A program made the position numbers and the translations under genes. The notes below the pieces were generated by a model, which worked only from the letters and a program-made list of their open reading frames with translations, was not told the origin of the DNA and did no database searches. This document shows positions 45,442 to 58,539 of a DNA stretch of 64,000 nt, in pieces. Source of the stretch: Liolophura sinensis. Its lineage: Eukaryota > Mollusca > Polyplacophora > Chitonida > Chitonidae. The stretch lies in the NCBI RefSeq assembly GCF_032854445.1, contig NC_088303.1, positions 34,479,501 through 34,543,500 on the forward strand, written 5' to 3'. Each line of letters opens with the position of its first letter. The first letter of the stretch is position 1.

Positions 45442-48400
45442 TCATCTCTTGTTTCCCTTTCTCCTTGCTCGTGACCGGGGCCTTGGGGCAGTCGTGCCTG
45501 AACCCACGCTGAACATCCCGCCTGCAGGAGCCCCAAATCCACCTCCACCAAAGGCCGGAGTGGACGCTCCTGGGGTCACTGAAAACAGAGGACACAAATT
45601 AAAAAACATATTATATTTTTTGGATATAGTATGGTTTCTAGTGCTGAAATGTTTCATGGTTCTTTCCACATGACATCTACCAACGTGATTATTCTAACAC
45701 TAAGTTTTAACAATGTTTTCTATAAGAAAATACAACAAATTATAGCAATATCCAGTACCATTTAATTTATAACTATGTAAGAAGTTAAGTTTGTGACACT
45801 TGCTGCTTTTCAAATGTAGATTGACCATCACCCAATTATCCATTTGATGCCTGATCTGGCTTCTTGCCACATTCAATTAAGTCGGACTTTCTAGGATCCA
45901 AAAAAATAGGGGAACTTGATATCTATAATGTCTTTCAACTTCTGCAAGCAGAATTCACGGTCATCGTTGTTTAAGCAGCCTAGTCTCTTTTTGCATTAGA
46001 AACATTTCAATAGTTCCGCAAACACAGTTCTACAAGACTAAACACAGCCAACCTGATCCAAAGTTCATGACGGGTGTTTTCTGATTCGGGGTGGAGAAAC
46101 CGGACACCTGGTTACCCGCTGCACAACAAGAAATAAAATATCACCAAGAGTCAGCAATTAAAATAAAAAGACAGATGACATGAAACATACACATCTAAGC
46201 GACTGTGAATTCAGTGTAAAGGGATGTAAGATATTGTCCTGAAACCCCATAATTAGGCATGATACTAAATTCCACCTTTCTGGCTTTTGACTAAACAGGA
46301 TTTATTTAACAGAAAAGAATACTACACAGATTTTGAGAGCACTATTGAGAGGGAGACAAGCTGCTGACAATGTATATACAAAACAGTTTTCTTTCACTTC
46401 ATACAGATACAAAAAAATTCCAGAGATAACTTACATGATCCGAACTGAAGACTGGGGGTTCCGCTAGCAGCAGCAGTGAAGTCAAAACCTTTGACAGGAG
46501 TGGCTGGTGCTGCATTACTAGCCTGACCAAAGCTGAATGATCCCTGGCTAGAGCTGCCAAAGGCTGATGTTGATGAGGCCTGACCAAAGCTTGGAGCTGA
46601 TCCAGCAGGCTGTGACTGACTGCCACCAAATACACTGCTGGTCTGCTGACTCCCAAATGACCCAAATGCTGATCCACTAGACTGTCCAAAAGTGGGCACT
46701 GGAAGAGAGGAACTGGGCTTGGTTCCGAATGCTGATCCTGTGCTGGAAGCATTGTTCGAGCTGGTTCCAAAATTGAAACTTGGTGCTGAGCTTCCAAATG
46801 AGGCTTGGGAACTTGGTCCTGAGCTACCAAATGAGGACTGGACAGCAGAATTTGTTGCACCAAACTGGAAGGTCGATGGTGCTGTTGTTGTTGCTGCTGC
46901 TGATGAGCCAAATCCTGCTGAGGCTCCCGTTGTTGAAGTTTGTCCGAATGCTGGTGCTGTGCTCTGGCCAAAACTGAAATTTCCTCCACCTGACCCAAAT
47001 ACAGAGCCGGTTGCTGCAGCTGTGCTTGCTGGCTGAGATCCAAACGCAGGGGCTCCAGTTGAAGACTGTGATGTGGTTGTTGCACCTCCAAAGATTGAGC
47101 CCTTTGAGGTAGATTGAGCAAACGGCGTGGTATTTGAGGCAGCAACATTGAAGTTAAAGCCACCTGTTGAGCTGGGCTGAGCGGTAGTAGAGTTAGAGCC
47201 AAAACTTAGACCAGCTGTAGGTGTTGAATTGGTTGAGGGAGCTGATCCAAAGTTGAAAAGACCTGATGATGGCTGGGTGGAACTTTGTGTAGTTGCTGAG
47301 GTCGTACCAAAGAGAAAACCCCCAGTAGCTGGGTTAGATGCTGTGTTTTGTGTAGTAGCATTTGTGGTAGGTTGAGACTGACCAAATGCAAATCCAGGTG
47401 TCTGCTGAGAGCTAGCAGTTGTGGAAGAAACGCCAAAACCAGAAACTTGTGAATTAGCTGCTGTGGTTGCAGGTGTGGCTATGCCAAACCCACCTGCACC
47501 CAAGCCAGACGTTGTCGTCGTTGCTGCTGGTTTCTGAGTAGACCCAAAGCTAAACAAGGATGAGTTTGTGGAAGGAGCTGTTGTTGATGTTGACTGGAAA
47601 GCACCAAACTCCACGGGGGTGCTCTGCGTAGTGGCAGCTTGAGTCGAAGATGGAGTTTGTCCAAATGTAAATGGTGCGGGTGCAGCTGATGGTTTGGCGG
47701 GATTGGATGCAACACCAAAACTGAATGCAGATGCAGGGGCAGCAGTGCTGTTTGACGAGGCAGCTGAAGCCGTAGATGAAGCTGCAGACTGGGAAGGCTG
47801 ACCAAACCCAAACATGGCAGAGTTTGCAGTACTCTTCTGGGGAACAGCTGTTGATGCTGTTGCTCCTGAGGAGAAGTTTAATGGTGGTTGGGAACTCCCC
47901 AGAGCTGCTGAAGCTGTGGCATCTGATTGTGTGGCACCGCCAAATGAAAACGCACTGGGAGCTGCAGCTGTGGCAGAGCCTGCCGCAACAGTAGAGATGG
48001 TTCCTGATGCCTGCGAGGGTGCTGTTGAAGCAGTTGTCTTTGCCCCGGCAAAACTGATGCCACCTTGCTGAGATGTGCCTGCAACTGCCGTTGATGTGGA
48101 GGCCACGGGAAATACGGGCTTGAAAGAGAACTGTGGGGCAGTGTTAGTTGCTGCACCATTCTGTACTGTTGCAGCTGCTGTTGAAGTTGTTACGCTTGCT
48201 ATGTTTGAAGTGGAAGAAACTGGAGCTACTGTGCTTGCAATTTGAGAAGTTGTGGTTGCAGTCTCTTCGGAGGATGAGAACAGCACAGAAGACAGTAATC
48301 CACCAGAACTGGATCCAGTATTGGTTTTATCCTCTGTATTCAACAGAGCTGTCAAAGTACTGGGAGCAGACCCTCCTGGTATTGTGGACGTTGATGTGGT

Positions 48401-51400
48401 GGTGGCGGTGGGGGCAGTTGTGGTTAACAGGCTTGCAGAAGAGCTTGCCAGACTAGTTGGTTGTCCATTCTGAACAGGAAATCCACTTCCGTTTTTGAGT
48501 TTGTCTGAAAATCAAAGGTTACAATCCTATTACAACACAGTGGAAGTTAAGGTAATAGATGAACAAAACCACTGCATTTCACCAAAATGACTTACGGGTT
48601 CACCTACAGTATACTGCCGACCCAAAGCAAGCAGCCTTGATGGTTAAGGAGAGATGATTTGGAGCACCCTGCCAACAAGGGTCCATAAACTGCATTTCTG
48701 GAGTCATGGAGCATAAAACTGCAGTGTTTCATCATACAGAAGATGTTACTTCATTATTTGGTCACAGTTATCCTGAAAGTTTGGCTAATAATTATTATGG
48801 ATATTTTGCTAAAAATTGCAATTTTTTTACACAACTGCATCACTATGACTTCATGTTTCTCTAATAGAATTGAGGGGAAGGAAAGTGAGGTATGTCTTTG
48901 GCCATCAATGATGTTAAGGTGGGAAGTCTTTACACCATGTTTTATGAAAAAACTCAATTTTAATTGAGCCACATACAGGGCTAACCTAGGAAAGCCATCA
49001 GCATGTCTTAGCCTAGATGCTTAGCTTAGAAGCATAATCTAACTGAAGACCTATCTTTAAGACTTTTAAGATTCTTAAAATCTTCAGATTTTAATTTTGC
49101 AAACCAATTTGGAAAGCAGCTTTGAAATATCCGGATCAATTGCTATGGCCCATGCTTGCCACTGATATGTCTAAAATTCATGCCCCTGTGGAGGAGGGGA
49201 GAAAGGAAGAAATCAGGCTTTTTCATGTCCACATTTTACGGGACACCTCTCATGCTGCCCATTCTCTGGACTTGACCTGAGACAAAGTTCAGTGGCACTG
49301 CATTGCACTCTGTACCTAGATCCTTTCCCTTGTCAGAGGTGGTGTTTGTCTCCCCATTTATGTCAGCCAGCATGTCCACAGCTCTCTGTCTTACTGCTGC
49401 AGGATCCCGGTCATAGTCCTCGGGGTTTGTTGTCACATCTAACGCCATCACCTGCTGTCAAAATATCAAACTCTGCATTTAAAGCTATCACAGAGGTAAG
49501 CATCAAGCACCGTCACAAGGAGATGAGAAACCATCACATTTATTTATCTGATTGGTGTTTTATGCTGTAATCAAGAATATTTCACTTATACTACAGCGAC
49601 CAGCATTACGGTGGGAGAAAACTGGGCAGAGCCTGTGGGAAACCCACAACTAACTTTGGAAATATGAATATGGCAGTAAGTATAAAAATCTCTTAGCATG
49701 GTTGCGCTGACACACTGTTGAAGGTTTAGGTTCTAAAAGAGACTGACTAGCTATATAATTTTGCAAATCTCCATGCACTGGTAGTATTGTGCACACAAAA
49801 ACAATGATTGCAATGACACATCTTTAGGCTAAAATTAAAAATAAGTCCCTTCAAAAAGTTTTGGGGAGATTTGGATAGAAATTTCTTTTTTACATTTCAA
49901 TGATAATTTTTTGAAAATCCCTATATCTTTGATTAGCCAGAACAAAAAAAAAAGAAGAACCCCCTACTAAACAGCCTTATATTTCCTGACAGTGACTCAG
50001 TCCAAAATTTTTCAAGTACTACCTTACAGAGCCTTGTCACAGAGAAATCGACTGAAAACCACATCTTATACAAATATTGAAAGTGTAAAAAGCCTATGAG
50101 CTAAAAAAAAATAAAAGGAAGCAGAAAATTCAGAATTCAATTTTACACTCAGTTTTCAACCACTTATGCCAATAAATCTGCAAGTATTCTTACCTTTGAT
50201 CTTGGTGACATAAAATCAATGTCAACCCCTTTCTTTACTTTCTGGCTGGCTTGTTCAGCATCACACAGTATCTTCTTCTTGAGGCTCTGAGGTGGCTTGA
50301 TCTGTGTGTTGTTATAAGAAAGGATATATTTACAACAAATTACTGAGACATTTCTGCTATTAGTATCTTCAAAAGCAGCTTAATTTAGAATCATGGTTGA
50401 AACTTGTTGAAAAATACCCAAGTGTTCATATTTTTACTGGCTGAGGAGAATTTTAAGTCATTCAACAAGTGAAAGATCTACAGCACACATATCAGTGAAT
50501 GTTCATCAAAAAAAGAGCCCATAATTCCCACAACACTTATTCAGCTGAACTTTTATCAAGAAATTTAGATGTTACTGATCTTTATTTACTGAAATATAAG
50601 TTAAAATAGGTTAATTAGGTCAAGTTTAAAAATGGCCCCACATTATCCTTACCTCTTCTGTGACAGGTGGAACGGTCTGGGAAGGTGTGTCCGTCAACGT
50701 CTTACTTTTCTCAGGTATACGGGGCTGGGGTCGGCCCTCAGGAACAGTGCTTGAGCTGAAAAACCAAGAAACATCACCACAATGGTCACCTGCAGTAAAC
50801 CTGCTACAAGCTATGCTGGCAAAGTTTTCCATATGTAACAAATATCATTTTGGAGGAAGGCAGGTGGTTTTCAGTGAACTTCATGCAAGACTACACAAAG
50901 AGATTCATAAGCCGCTCATTACCTAAACTTGTATAACAATGGAAGCCAGGAAACCGTACAAACTCCCTGACTAGATCTGGTATTGAACTCATGTCTCGCA
51001 ACTGAAAGGCAGGCACCTTCACCATTTAGAAACAACTTTTTCCACATTTGAATACTTCCATAGTCAAATGTGTGACAAGGATGAAAAATATGCCGCTGTT
51101 ATCTGCCAAACTCAGGTGCTGACATGGGAGAGCAGAGTGCTGCTTTAACTGGTGTTTTAGCCTATCCTTCATTCAGATCTGACAAAGTTTTTTCCCCCAC
51201 AATTTTCTGAGCTGGTGTCATTTTCTCATGTCATTTCCCAAAGTGTGATGCCCTTCACTACTTGAAATAGCAAATAAATTCTGAGAATGATGATGGTAAA
51301 GTCTTTGAAATTGTCTTTCAGTTTCCACACCAAGGAAATGGGTAAAACAAGCAGGGGCTTATCCCCGAGGCTGATGACCTCAAACAATACTCACGTAACA

Positions 51401-54400
51401 GAACACGCTGGCAGTTGAATGTCTGTTCTGGTTTGCTTACTGATTGGTTCTATCTCAAATGATTGGTTGGCTTCTTCAGGCTTTCTTTTTTCTCCACGCT
51501 GGAATTCTTTCATCTGAAACAGAAATTGTATATTCTATACTTTAAAATTAACATAGAAAATACACAGGAAATAATTTTCTTTCAAAACTAAATGTGCCAC
51601 ATCTACATAAGCAAAGAAAACACAGAAGTCACAGTCTGGTATGGCTTTATACAATATAAGGGGAATGTTTCACAAAGCCATTTTAGGCTTAGCCTAAATG
51701 AATGTAAATGTCTAACTTACCCATTATTCCTGATTCTCTGAGTTGTATTGATTTTAGAAAGGTGTTTTGAGGTTTACTTGGAACATGGGATATTCTATTA
51801 GAACATTGCATTTATTTATTTATTTGATTTGTGTTATACGCCGTAGTCAAGAATATTTCACATATACGACGGTGGCCAGCATTACGGTGGGAGGACACCA
51901 GGCAGAGCCCTGGTTGTGGAGACCCACAACCACTGGGGGTTGCCAGCAGACCTTCCCAAGTACGGCCGAAGGGGAAGCCAGCATGAGCTGGACTTGAACT
52001 CACAGTGACCACATAAGTGAGATAGAAAATTGTAAGTTTCAGCACCAAACATAATATTTTGTGACATTTCTTTGCCTCTAAAATGCACTTTTAGGGGTGA
52101 AATTTTAGGTCATTTAGCTAAGTCCGAAGCCTTAATCTTCTTTACAAACTTAAATAGAATTGTATTACCACAGCACAGAAATAGAAGTCAAACTTTTAGT
52201 GATTTCATACGTATTTTAACAATCTTAGACCAAATCCCAAAATCACTCTATAAAACGTTTAGACAGTATTGTAGGAATCAACAACTAAGAATTCAAGCGA
52301 TGAGGAGTCCAGAGCCTAAATTATGTTAATCTGGGCAAAACCTGTAGTGTAATTCTTGGTCTTAATTTGGGCATATCTAAAATCTTATTTAACTTATTTA
52401 TTTATTTATTTATTCATTTGATTGCTGCCTCATGCCATACTCAAAAAATGTTTCACTAGTATGATAGCAGTGGTTTTATGGGTTGATGACAGCAGAAAGG
52501 CCAGCCTTAATCGCCAAAATTTGGGAAGTTACTGACAAACTATCCTGTATTTTACATAAAGACAAGCAGACCATATTGGTGGAAGTATGGTGGTCTTCAT
52601 CAAAGGTTGGACTGTGCAAACAACAACTCAAGCATCATCAAGATCTCACAAACAGTGAAAATGGGAGATTCCACAAATTCCCTTTCAAAGGCCACTTTGA
52701 AAACCCAAACCTCTAGTTTCCTAGAAACTGAAAGGTTAGCATCTTCACCATGCAGCCATGGACCAATCTCTAATGTCCCAATAAAAGGCGTTTAACGCTG
52801 TGAAATGGGTCTATTGCTCTTCTTCCATTTTTATTCTTTTTGTAACTAATGACCAATTGTCTTCTGGTACAATTCATTGGTTTTCTCCACCAACAAAGGG
52901 CCTATCAGTAATGAAGGATCCGGCCCCCACCTCATTATGACATGATTTTAAAGAGAATGCATTGCACCAGAACGTCATATTATGACACTGTGAGATTGTT
53001 GACATTTTCCCGACATTTTTTTTACAACTAAGTCATAACCATGTCTATTTGTTCCGTTAGTGTGAGCAAGAAAAATCTTCATTATTTGTACCACTGCTGT
53101 ATGTGGCAACAGATCAAGGCAACATTTCGTAAACAATAGATGTTTTGGTCCTTTCATTGTACAGTTGTATTTCATACCCCTAGTTAGTAGTTTATCGCGT
53201 GGCGCAGCGCGATGCATATCTGGAATCCCTGCCTCTAAAAAAACACTTTATCTGATCTGCTGTCCTTTTCTGCAAAACAATACTATAAATACTTTCATCA
53301 GCTTGTCATATTGTATTCACCGAACAACGCTTCACATTGCAGGACGGCTTTTTTCTCTCCAAATATCAAAGACTAACTATAAAATCAGAAACCTTTGTCA
53401 CCCTCATATTTCTTATCCTGAAAGGAGGTTTCCGAGATTCTAACACTCCGCCAAACGCTCATATATAATGCTCAGCCGTGGATTGACAAGCTCGCATCGA
53501 CAAGTTTGCACAACTTGAACATCAGGCCATAGCCATCAGCATGCCCAGTTCAGGTCAGCTGGAAAGTAAGCGACAGTCCACCCACGAAAGAGTAGCCGCG
53601 CAGAACAAGTCTATTTGTTTTTTTTTTGTTTTTTTGACAAAACAGGATGAACACAGTGGTCAAATCAACAACAATGACAACATGCAGCCTCATACTTAGG
53701 AGTCAATCTTATAGGATAAGGTCTTCATTATAGTTCTAATCAAAAATATTCAAGAAAATGAATTTAATTTTTTTTTCTAACTTAAAAAAAAAAAAAACAT
53801 TTCATTCTAATGGTATGAATTTTACAAGTAACATAATTGACTAACTTAAGTGATGTCATTCACATGACTTTGTTCTGTTTAAATGCCCTACCCAATACTA
53901 CCAGTCACAATTCCTGAAAATATAACATTCATGTCCATGGTGCCATTTGTATTTGAGGTAGTGGAAATCACAAAAATTAAATTAATCAAAAAGATACATG
54001 AAATACATATAAATAAAATAATTTCGTATTGTTTAGATCTTAAGTTAACAGACTGTCTGAGTTCTTTCCCTTTAAGAAATAACTTTAATGCGACGCTTTT
54101 GTGGTATCTCCAAGCAAGGCTTACATGTGTGTGAAAATATTCATTTTTCATTGTCAGTGGAGGAGCTCCATGGGTGACATGGTATTAATATTCACATATA
54201 TTTAAACTATGACTAATACTAGATCTAAACTAGTCTTGAATCGTGACATAGCCATCTCCAGTGATGGTAAGTTCTTGGTGGCCGTGGGGAACAGCAGATA
54301 CCCGGCTATTAAGGCCAGGACACTCATCCCCTATTTTTTCACGCTTCTATAATGGGCCTCTAGCAATTCTCAACAGACCCATAAAAAATGGCACAAATTA

Positions 54401-57400
54401 CAAAACTGATTTTTCACCTCTTTTGCCATTCCTCTTCTGCTAGAGCTAAGTGAGCTCACAATGGAGTTGTTTCTTGTATCCTTTTTTGCCTTCTTGATGA
54501 TTCTGTCCAAAGACGGAGATACATGCAGATCTAGGTCTACAGTGGGCGTGGCCGGCCTCTTCATACCAGCCATGTGCAGGGGAATGTTGGAATAGCCATT
54601 CACTGGCAGCTCTGCCAAAAATTCAGGCTCAGAAACCATCGAGGAAGACGACGATGTGGAGTCATCCTGTTTTCTAATTAGCATTGAAAAGAAAAATAAA
54701 TAAACAGATTTAAAACATGGTAAGAAAGTTCTATAAAGATTCTGAAAGAGGAAATATATGTATGAATGTCTACACAAGAGCATCAGAACTTCCCAACAAG
54801 AATTTAGAAGAGAATCAGCAGTATATAAAAAATACAGATGTAAATAAGGTCACCCTATGAAAACATCCTAACAAAAAATTTTAAGAAAAATCTAAGTTAC
54901 TAATTATGGTTAAAAGACTGGTATCTGGACAGTATCCGTTTGAGGATGAGTACATCAATATCTGACACACATTAGGAAATGACCAGATGTAAAAGGGATT
55001 CATATGGAAATTTTTAGTTCTGTCTGTGATTTCTTGAGACAATATACTCAAACACTGAGCTAAAAGCTTAATCTACTGGTGTCTCATAAAGATATCTCAT
55101 CATTCAGTTACATTTTAAGATTTGTTTAATGTGTGCTCTTGAGCATCTTTAGACCACCAAAACAAATATTCTGAAGACCAGCTTTTTACCATTTCGGAAA
55201 AACAAAGAGCATTCGCAAAAAAATTTCTTTACCTTCTTCACGAAACTTCTTGATCAAGTCATTTGTGTAACAAGTGTATGATTGGAAGCCTTATCTTCAA
55301 TGTTTTTGTTTTCCTTAATCTAACTTGTATATTCAATGTTCATTTTATCATTTTTATTTATCTTATCACAATGTCACAGCTATTGGTCAATAGTTTTCGA
55401 GCCAGTGCTCTGCCTTACCTCCTTTTGGACTGCTGATCATTGACGTCTGACACGGACTCATCCTGAGTTTGAATACCTCTCTTACGGCTGCAACGAAAAG
55501 GAACAACACCGCGTTTTCGAAATGTCACCTTCCCACAACGTATATTACTGCATATAAATACTCTGTGCATGTAGGCAGCATTGACTCAAGCTTGTCAGCA
55601 CCGAACTTCACAGAAGACACTTTATGAAGAACCAAAATTCTCTCTAATCTGTATATCAAATTCTTTCCTTATGACCATCATTAACTATTGTGCTAAAATA
55701 TCTCAAAGAGAGCAGATTCCTGTAAACATGGTAAAATTACAAAATTACTTTCCAAAATGACCAGATGTTACCCCTCTAATATCTCATACTGTACCTACTA
55801 TTAAAGTGCAGATAGTAGTTTCACACCATAGCATGATCAGTTTACTTTTTATAAGCATCAGTTTTGTAGTACTGCATTCTGCTTGATTTTCACAAAGACA
55901 ATCTATGAGAGTCTAGTTGGATTCTGGTAAAAAAACAACTGATGGAAACCGAAATATAGGCCAGTTTGTCAAACTAAGCAGTAAAACATGTGAATCCAAA
56001 ACATCAGCTTCATACATAAAGTACTGAAGTCATGGATTTGGTGATTAATATGTACACAGAGTATCAATGATGGACTCAGTTGGTTAGCGCGCTAGCGTAG
56101 TGTAATGACCCAGGAGTCTCTCACCAATGCGGTTGCTGTGAGTTCAAGTCCAGCTTATGCCGGCTTCCTCTTCGGCCGTACGTGGGAAGGTCAGCCAGCA
56201 ACCTGCGGATGGTCGTGGGTTTGCCACGGGCTCTGCCCGGTTTCCACCCACCATAATGCTGGCCGCCTTCGTATAAGTGAAATATTCTTGAGTACGGCGT
56301 AAAACACCAATCAAATAAATAAATAAATAAATCAATGATGGAACATCACCATCGTGCAATTGTGCTTTACATGGATGCAAACCCTCAGGCCAATACATGC
56401 AGTACTCTTTGAGATACTACCCCTAACATTTACAGGGAGCCTGTGTGGTCATTGCCAGTGTGGTGCAATGACTCTCACCAATCATGAATGCGGTCTCTGT
56501 GAGTTCAAGTTCACCTCATGTTGGCTTCTGCTCCAACCACATGTGAAAAGTCAATAGTAATTTCGAACCCTGCATAAGTTACAAGCATTGAACTGCTTAG
56601 TCCTCTGTGTTACACATCCTCCTCACCTTTTCTCCCTTAGAGCAGACAACACTGTCTCTTTGTCTGGGGCTCTCCTGATCACCCCCTCACGGTCTTCTTG
56701 TAACAAGGATGGCCGACTAAAAACAAGCAAACAAAAAAAATTCACACACTATCAAAATATCATTAACATGACTGATATAAGACATTTGGGCAGCCGCTGT
56801 ATGCCTCATTGCCCCAAAACTATATATCATCTATAGAAGATGGCCCACTGTATTACTATGTATTTCAACTTATTTGTTTGTATATTACAAAGAGTGTCAG
56901 CAGGAGTAAGGTTAGGTTATAGTTGGAGGAGGTCAAAGTAGCCTGACGTCACAGCTTGACCAGCACATGTATCATATAAACTCATAAGACAAACCCAGCA
57001 TGATGGTCTCAGACTGGGAGTTCAAACCCATGCCCAAAACCTGGCACCACTGAAGGCTTTGGTCAATACAACTGACTACAGTAATACTTCCTGTAACAGA
57101 TGTTATTTGGCAAAGAGTCAGATGGTAAATTATAGGCGTGAGTAACAGCTGTTCCACATGAGAAAATTAACTTTAAGCAACCATCTTTTTTTTTTCTGAA
57201 GGCACTGGTTTTCGTCCACCTAGATTTTAAATTCACGTTTTGTTGTCATACATGTATCTTCACTGCAGATTGCAACTCTAGTGCCAGGTAAACAAACAAA
57301 TAAACAAGTAAGCATGCAAAAATGTGATCAGGACGGTAATGTGGGCATAAAATGATGACACTACCACTTTATCAAGTAAAAACTCCATGTAAAAAAGTAA

Positions 57401-58539
57401 CACCTAAACTATAGTCACAAACTCCTTGATTTGTTTCACCTTGTATAATTCAGCCTTCTCGGGCTAGGTGCAGCTATCTTAACAGTTACAGGGCTGTGGA
57501 CCATGTTAGAGTTGTTCTCATTTAGAATGGGTTTCTCGTGTCTTCCAAGACGAACCAGTGGCATCAAACCTGGCGAAGAGGCGCTGGGATAGGGCAGGGC
57601 TTTGTGCTGAGGACTGAACACTCTTCCCCCGGACATGCCATAGTTACTCCTCCTAGGGCTAAAAGAATGACAGAGAAATATATTACTAACAAACAATACA
57701 AGAAGAAGGAAAAAAAAAAAAAAACTATGTTCTATACAACATGAATGAGTAAAGATGAGCACATCATGACAATTGTTATAACATTATCTAGTAAATGATG
57801 GGTAAAAAGCATATGTACTCCATATGCATGTTGTTACTACTCAGCTCTCAGTACGTAACGAGAGTTTTAGTAGGTCTATTTTGAAGGAATAAAAGTCATG
57901 GCAATTCCACACCCACCTATGGGATTGTTGTTGAAGCAAAGCTGCCTCTCCAACACCGATGGCCCGTTTCACCCTAGGTAAAAATGGCGAGGACAGCAAT
58001 GGGCCTGCTGATGTATTACTTTGGTGTGAAGGACGTGCAGGTTTTCTCTTGGCCGTTGGGCTGTATGGATTTCCCCACAAACTAGTATTTTCCCGGTCTT
58101 CATTTACATTATTATCAGGTCGTAATGTTGACTTTCCGAACGGACTACCTGTATATCGTAATGGAGGTCTTGCCGACGGATTGTTTACATTGGAGAGTCT
58201 CTTTGGAGAATTTGGGTCTGGTTTCGCAATTCTGACACTGGCTGCTGCAGATTTCCGTGGTTGCCACAGACTCATCTTCTTTCCCTCCTTTTTGGCTGCA
58301 ACTGCATTCAACTTTATGGACGTTTCTGACCCCTCACGATGCAGCTTACATTCTTCTTCTAGTTCATCTTCCAAATAGTCGTCGTGGTTTTCTAAATCGT
58401 TACCATTACTGAATGGTTCATAACTGTTATAACAAACAACTGCAGTTATTAATAAGATCAGGCCCAATTCGAGCCCAAATAACAAACCACACAGGATCAC
58501 AGTCGCAACAAACAGTAAAATTCGGTTTGTAGATATCAT
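45442..58539 (-). CDS. POM121: Nuclear pore membrane protein POM121
   Basis: Transmembrane FG nucleoporin anchoring the pore complex in the nuclear envelope. Exons, in transcript order: 58539-57917, 57658-57440, 56716-56627, 55487-55419, 54673-54418, 51513-51395, 50755-50653, 50301-50194, 49451-49316 (or to 49277), 48504-46435, 46118-46053 and 45578-45442. That makes 1331 aa, or 1344 aa with the longer exon 9. N-terminal hydrophobic segment (about residues 7-36), then the hallmark NMVHSPVTVKIAAPSPRRL (about 259-277), KETVLSALREK, a KRRK basic cluster and an unstructured middle. The 690-codon FG exon has about 32 FG dipeptides (SFG, FSFG, GFG types), and a basic tail RPRSRARRKGNKR ends the protein. 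The order matches vertebrate POM121, and all phases close. Weak donors: exon 9 (GTACAG or GTCAAG) and exon 11 (GTTGGC). Divergent from NCAPD2. Confidence 0.93.
49538..49652 (-). mobile_element. 5'-truncated SINE in POM121 intron 8
   Basis: TTTATTTATCTGATTGGTGT, then AAGAATATTTCACTTATAC, GGTGGGAGAAAACTGGGCAG and GGGAAACCCACAAC, where similarity ends. Same orientation as POM121. Confidence 0.85.
51809..52024 (-). mobile_element. SINE in POM121 intron 5
   Basis: Tail TTTATTTATTTATTTG at left; body with GCCGTAGTCAAGAATATTTC and CAGGCAGAGCCC; GGACTTGAACTCACAG at right. It ends soon after the B box, so the A-box half of the head is missing. Same orientation as POM121. Confidence 0.87.
52395..52485 (-). 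mobile_element. Decayed SINE 3' end
   Basis: TTTATTTATTTATTTATTCA followed by TTTGATTGCTGCCTCATGCC and CTCAAAAAATGTTTCACTAG, a diverged match to the SINE 3' end. In POM121 intron 5. Confidence 0.65.
56075..56330 (+). mobile_element. SINE in POM121 intron 3, antisense
   Basis: Starts at CTCAGTTGGTTAGCGCGCTA (A box), contains GTGAGTTCAAGTCCAGC (B box) and GGGCTCTGCCCGG, and ends in AAATAAATAAATAAATAA. The direct repeat ATCAATGATGGA flanks it at 56063-56074 and 56331-56342. Only the first few bases of the head are missing. Confidence 0.92.
56435..56535 (+). mobile_element. Relic of SINE head
   Basis: AATGACTCTCACCAATCATG, then GTGAGTTCAAGTTCACCTCA and TGTTGGCTTC correspond to the head and early body of the SINE with many changes. 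No tail follows. Confidence 0.55.

Noticed and set aside
46692-48473. Plus-strand frames opposite the large POM121 exon.
   Set aside because: Shadows of a low-complexity FG exon. The minus strand carries the conserved protein and splice sites.
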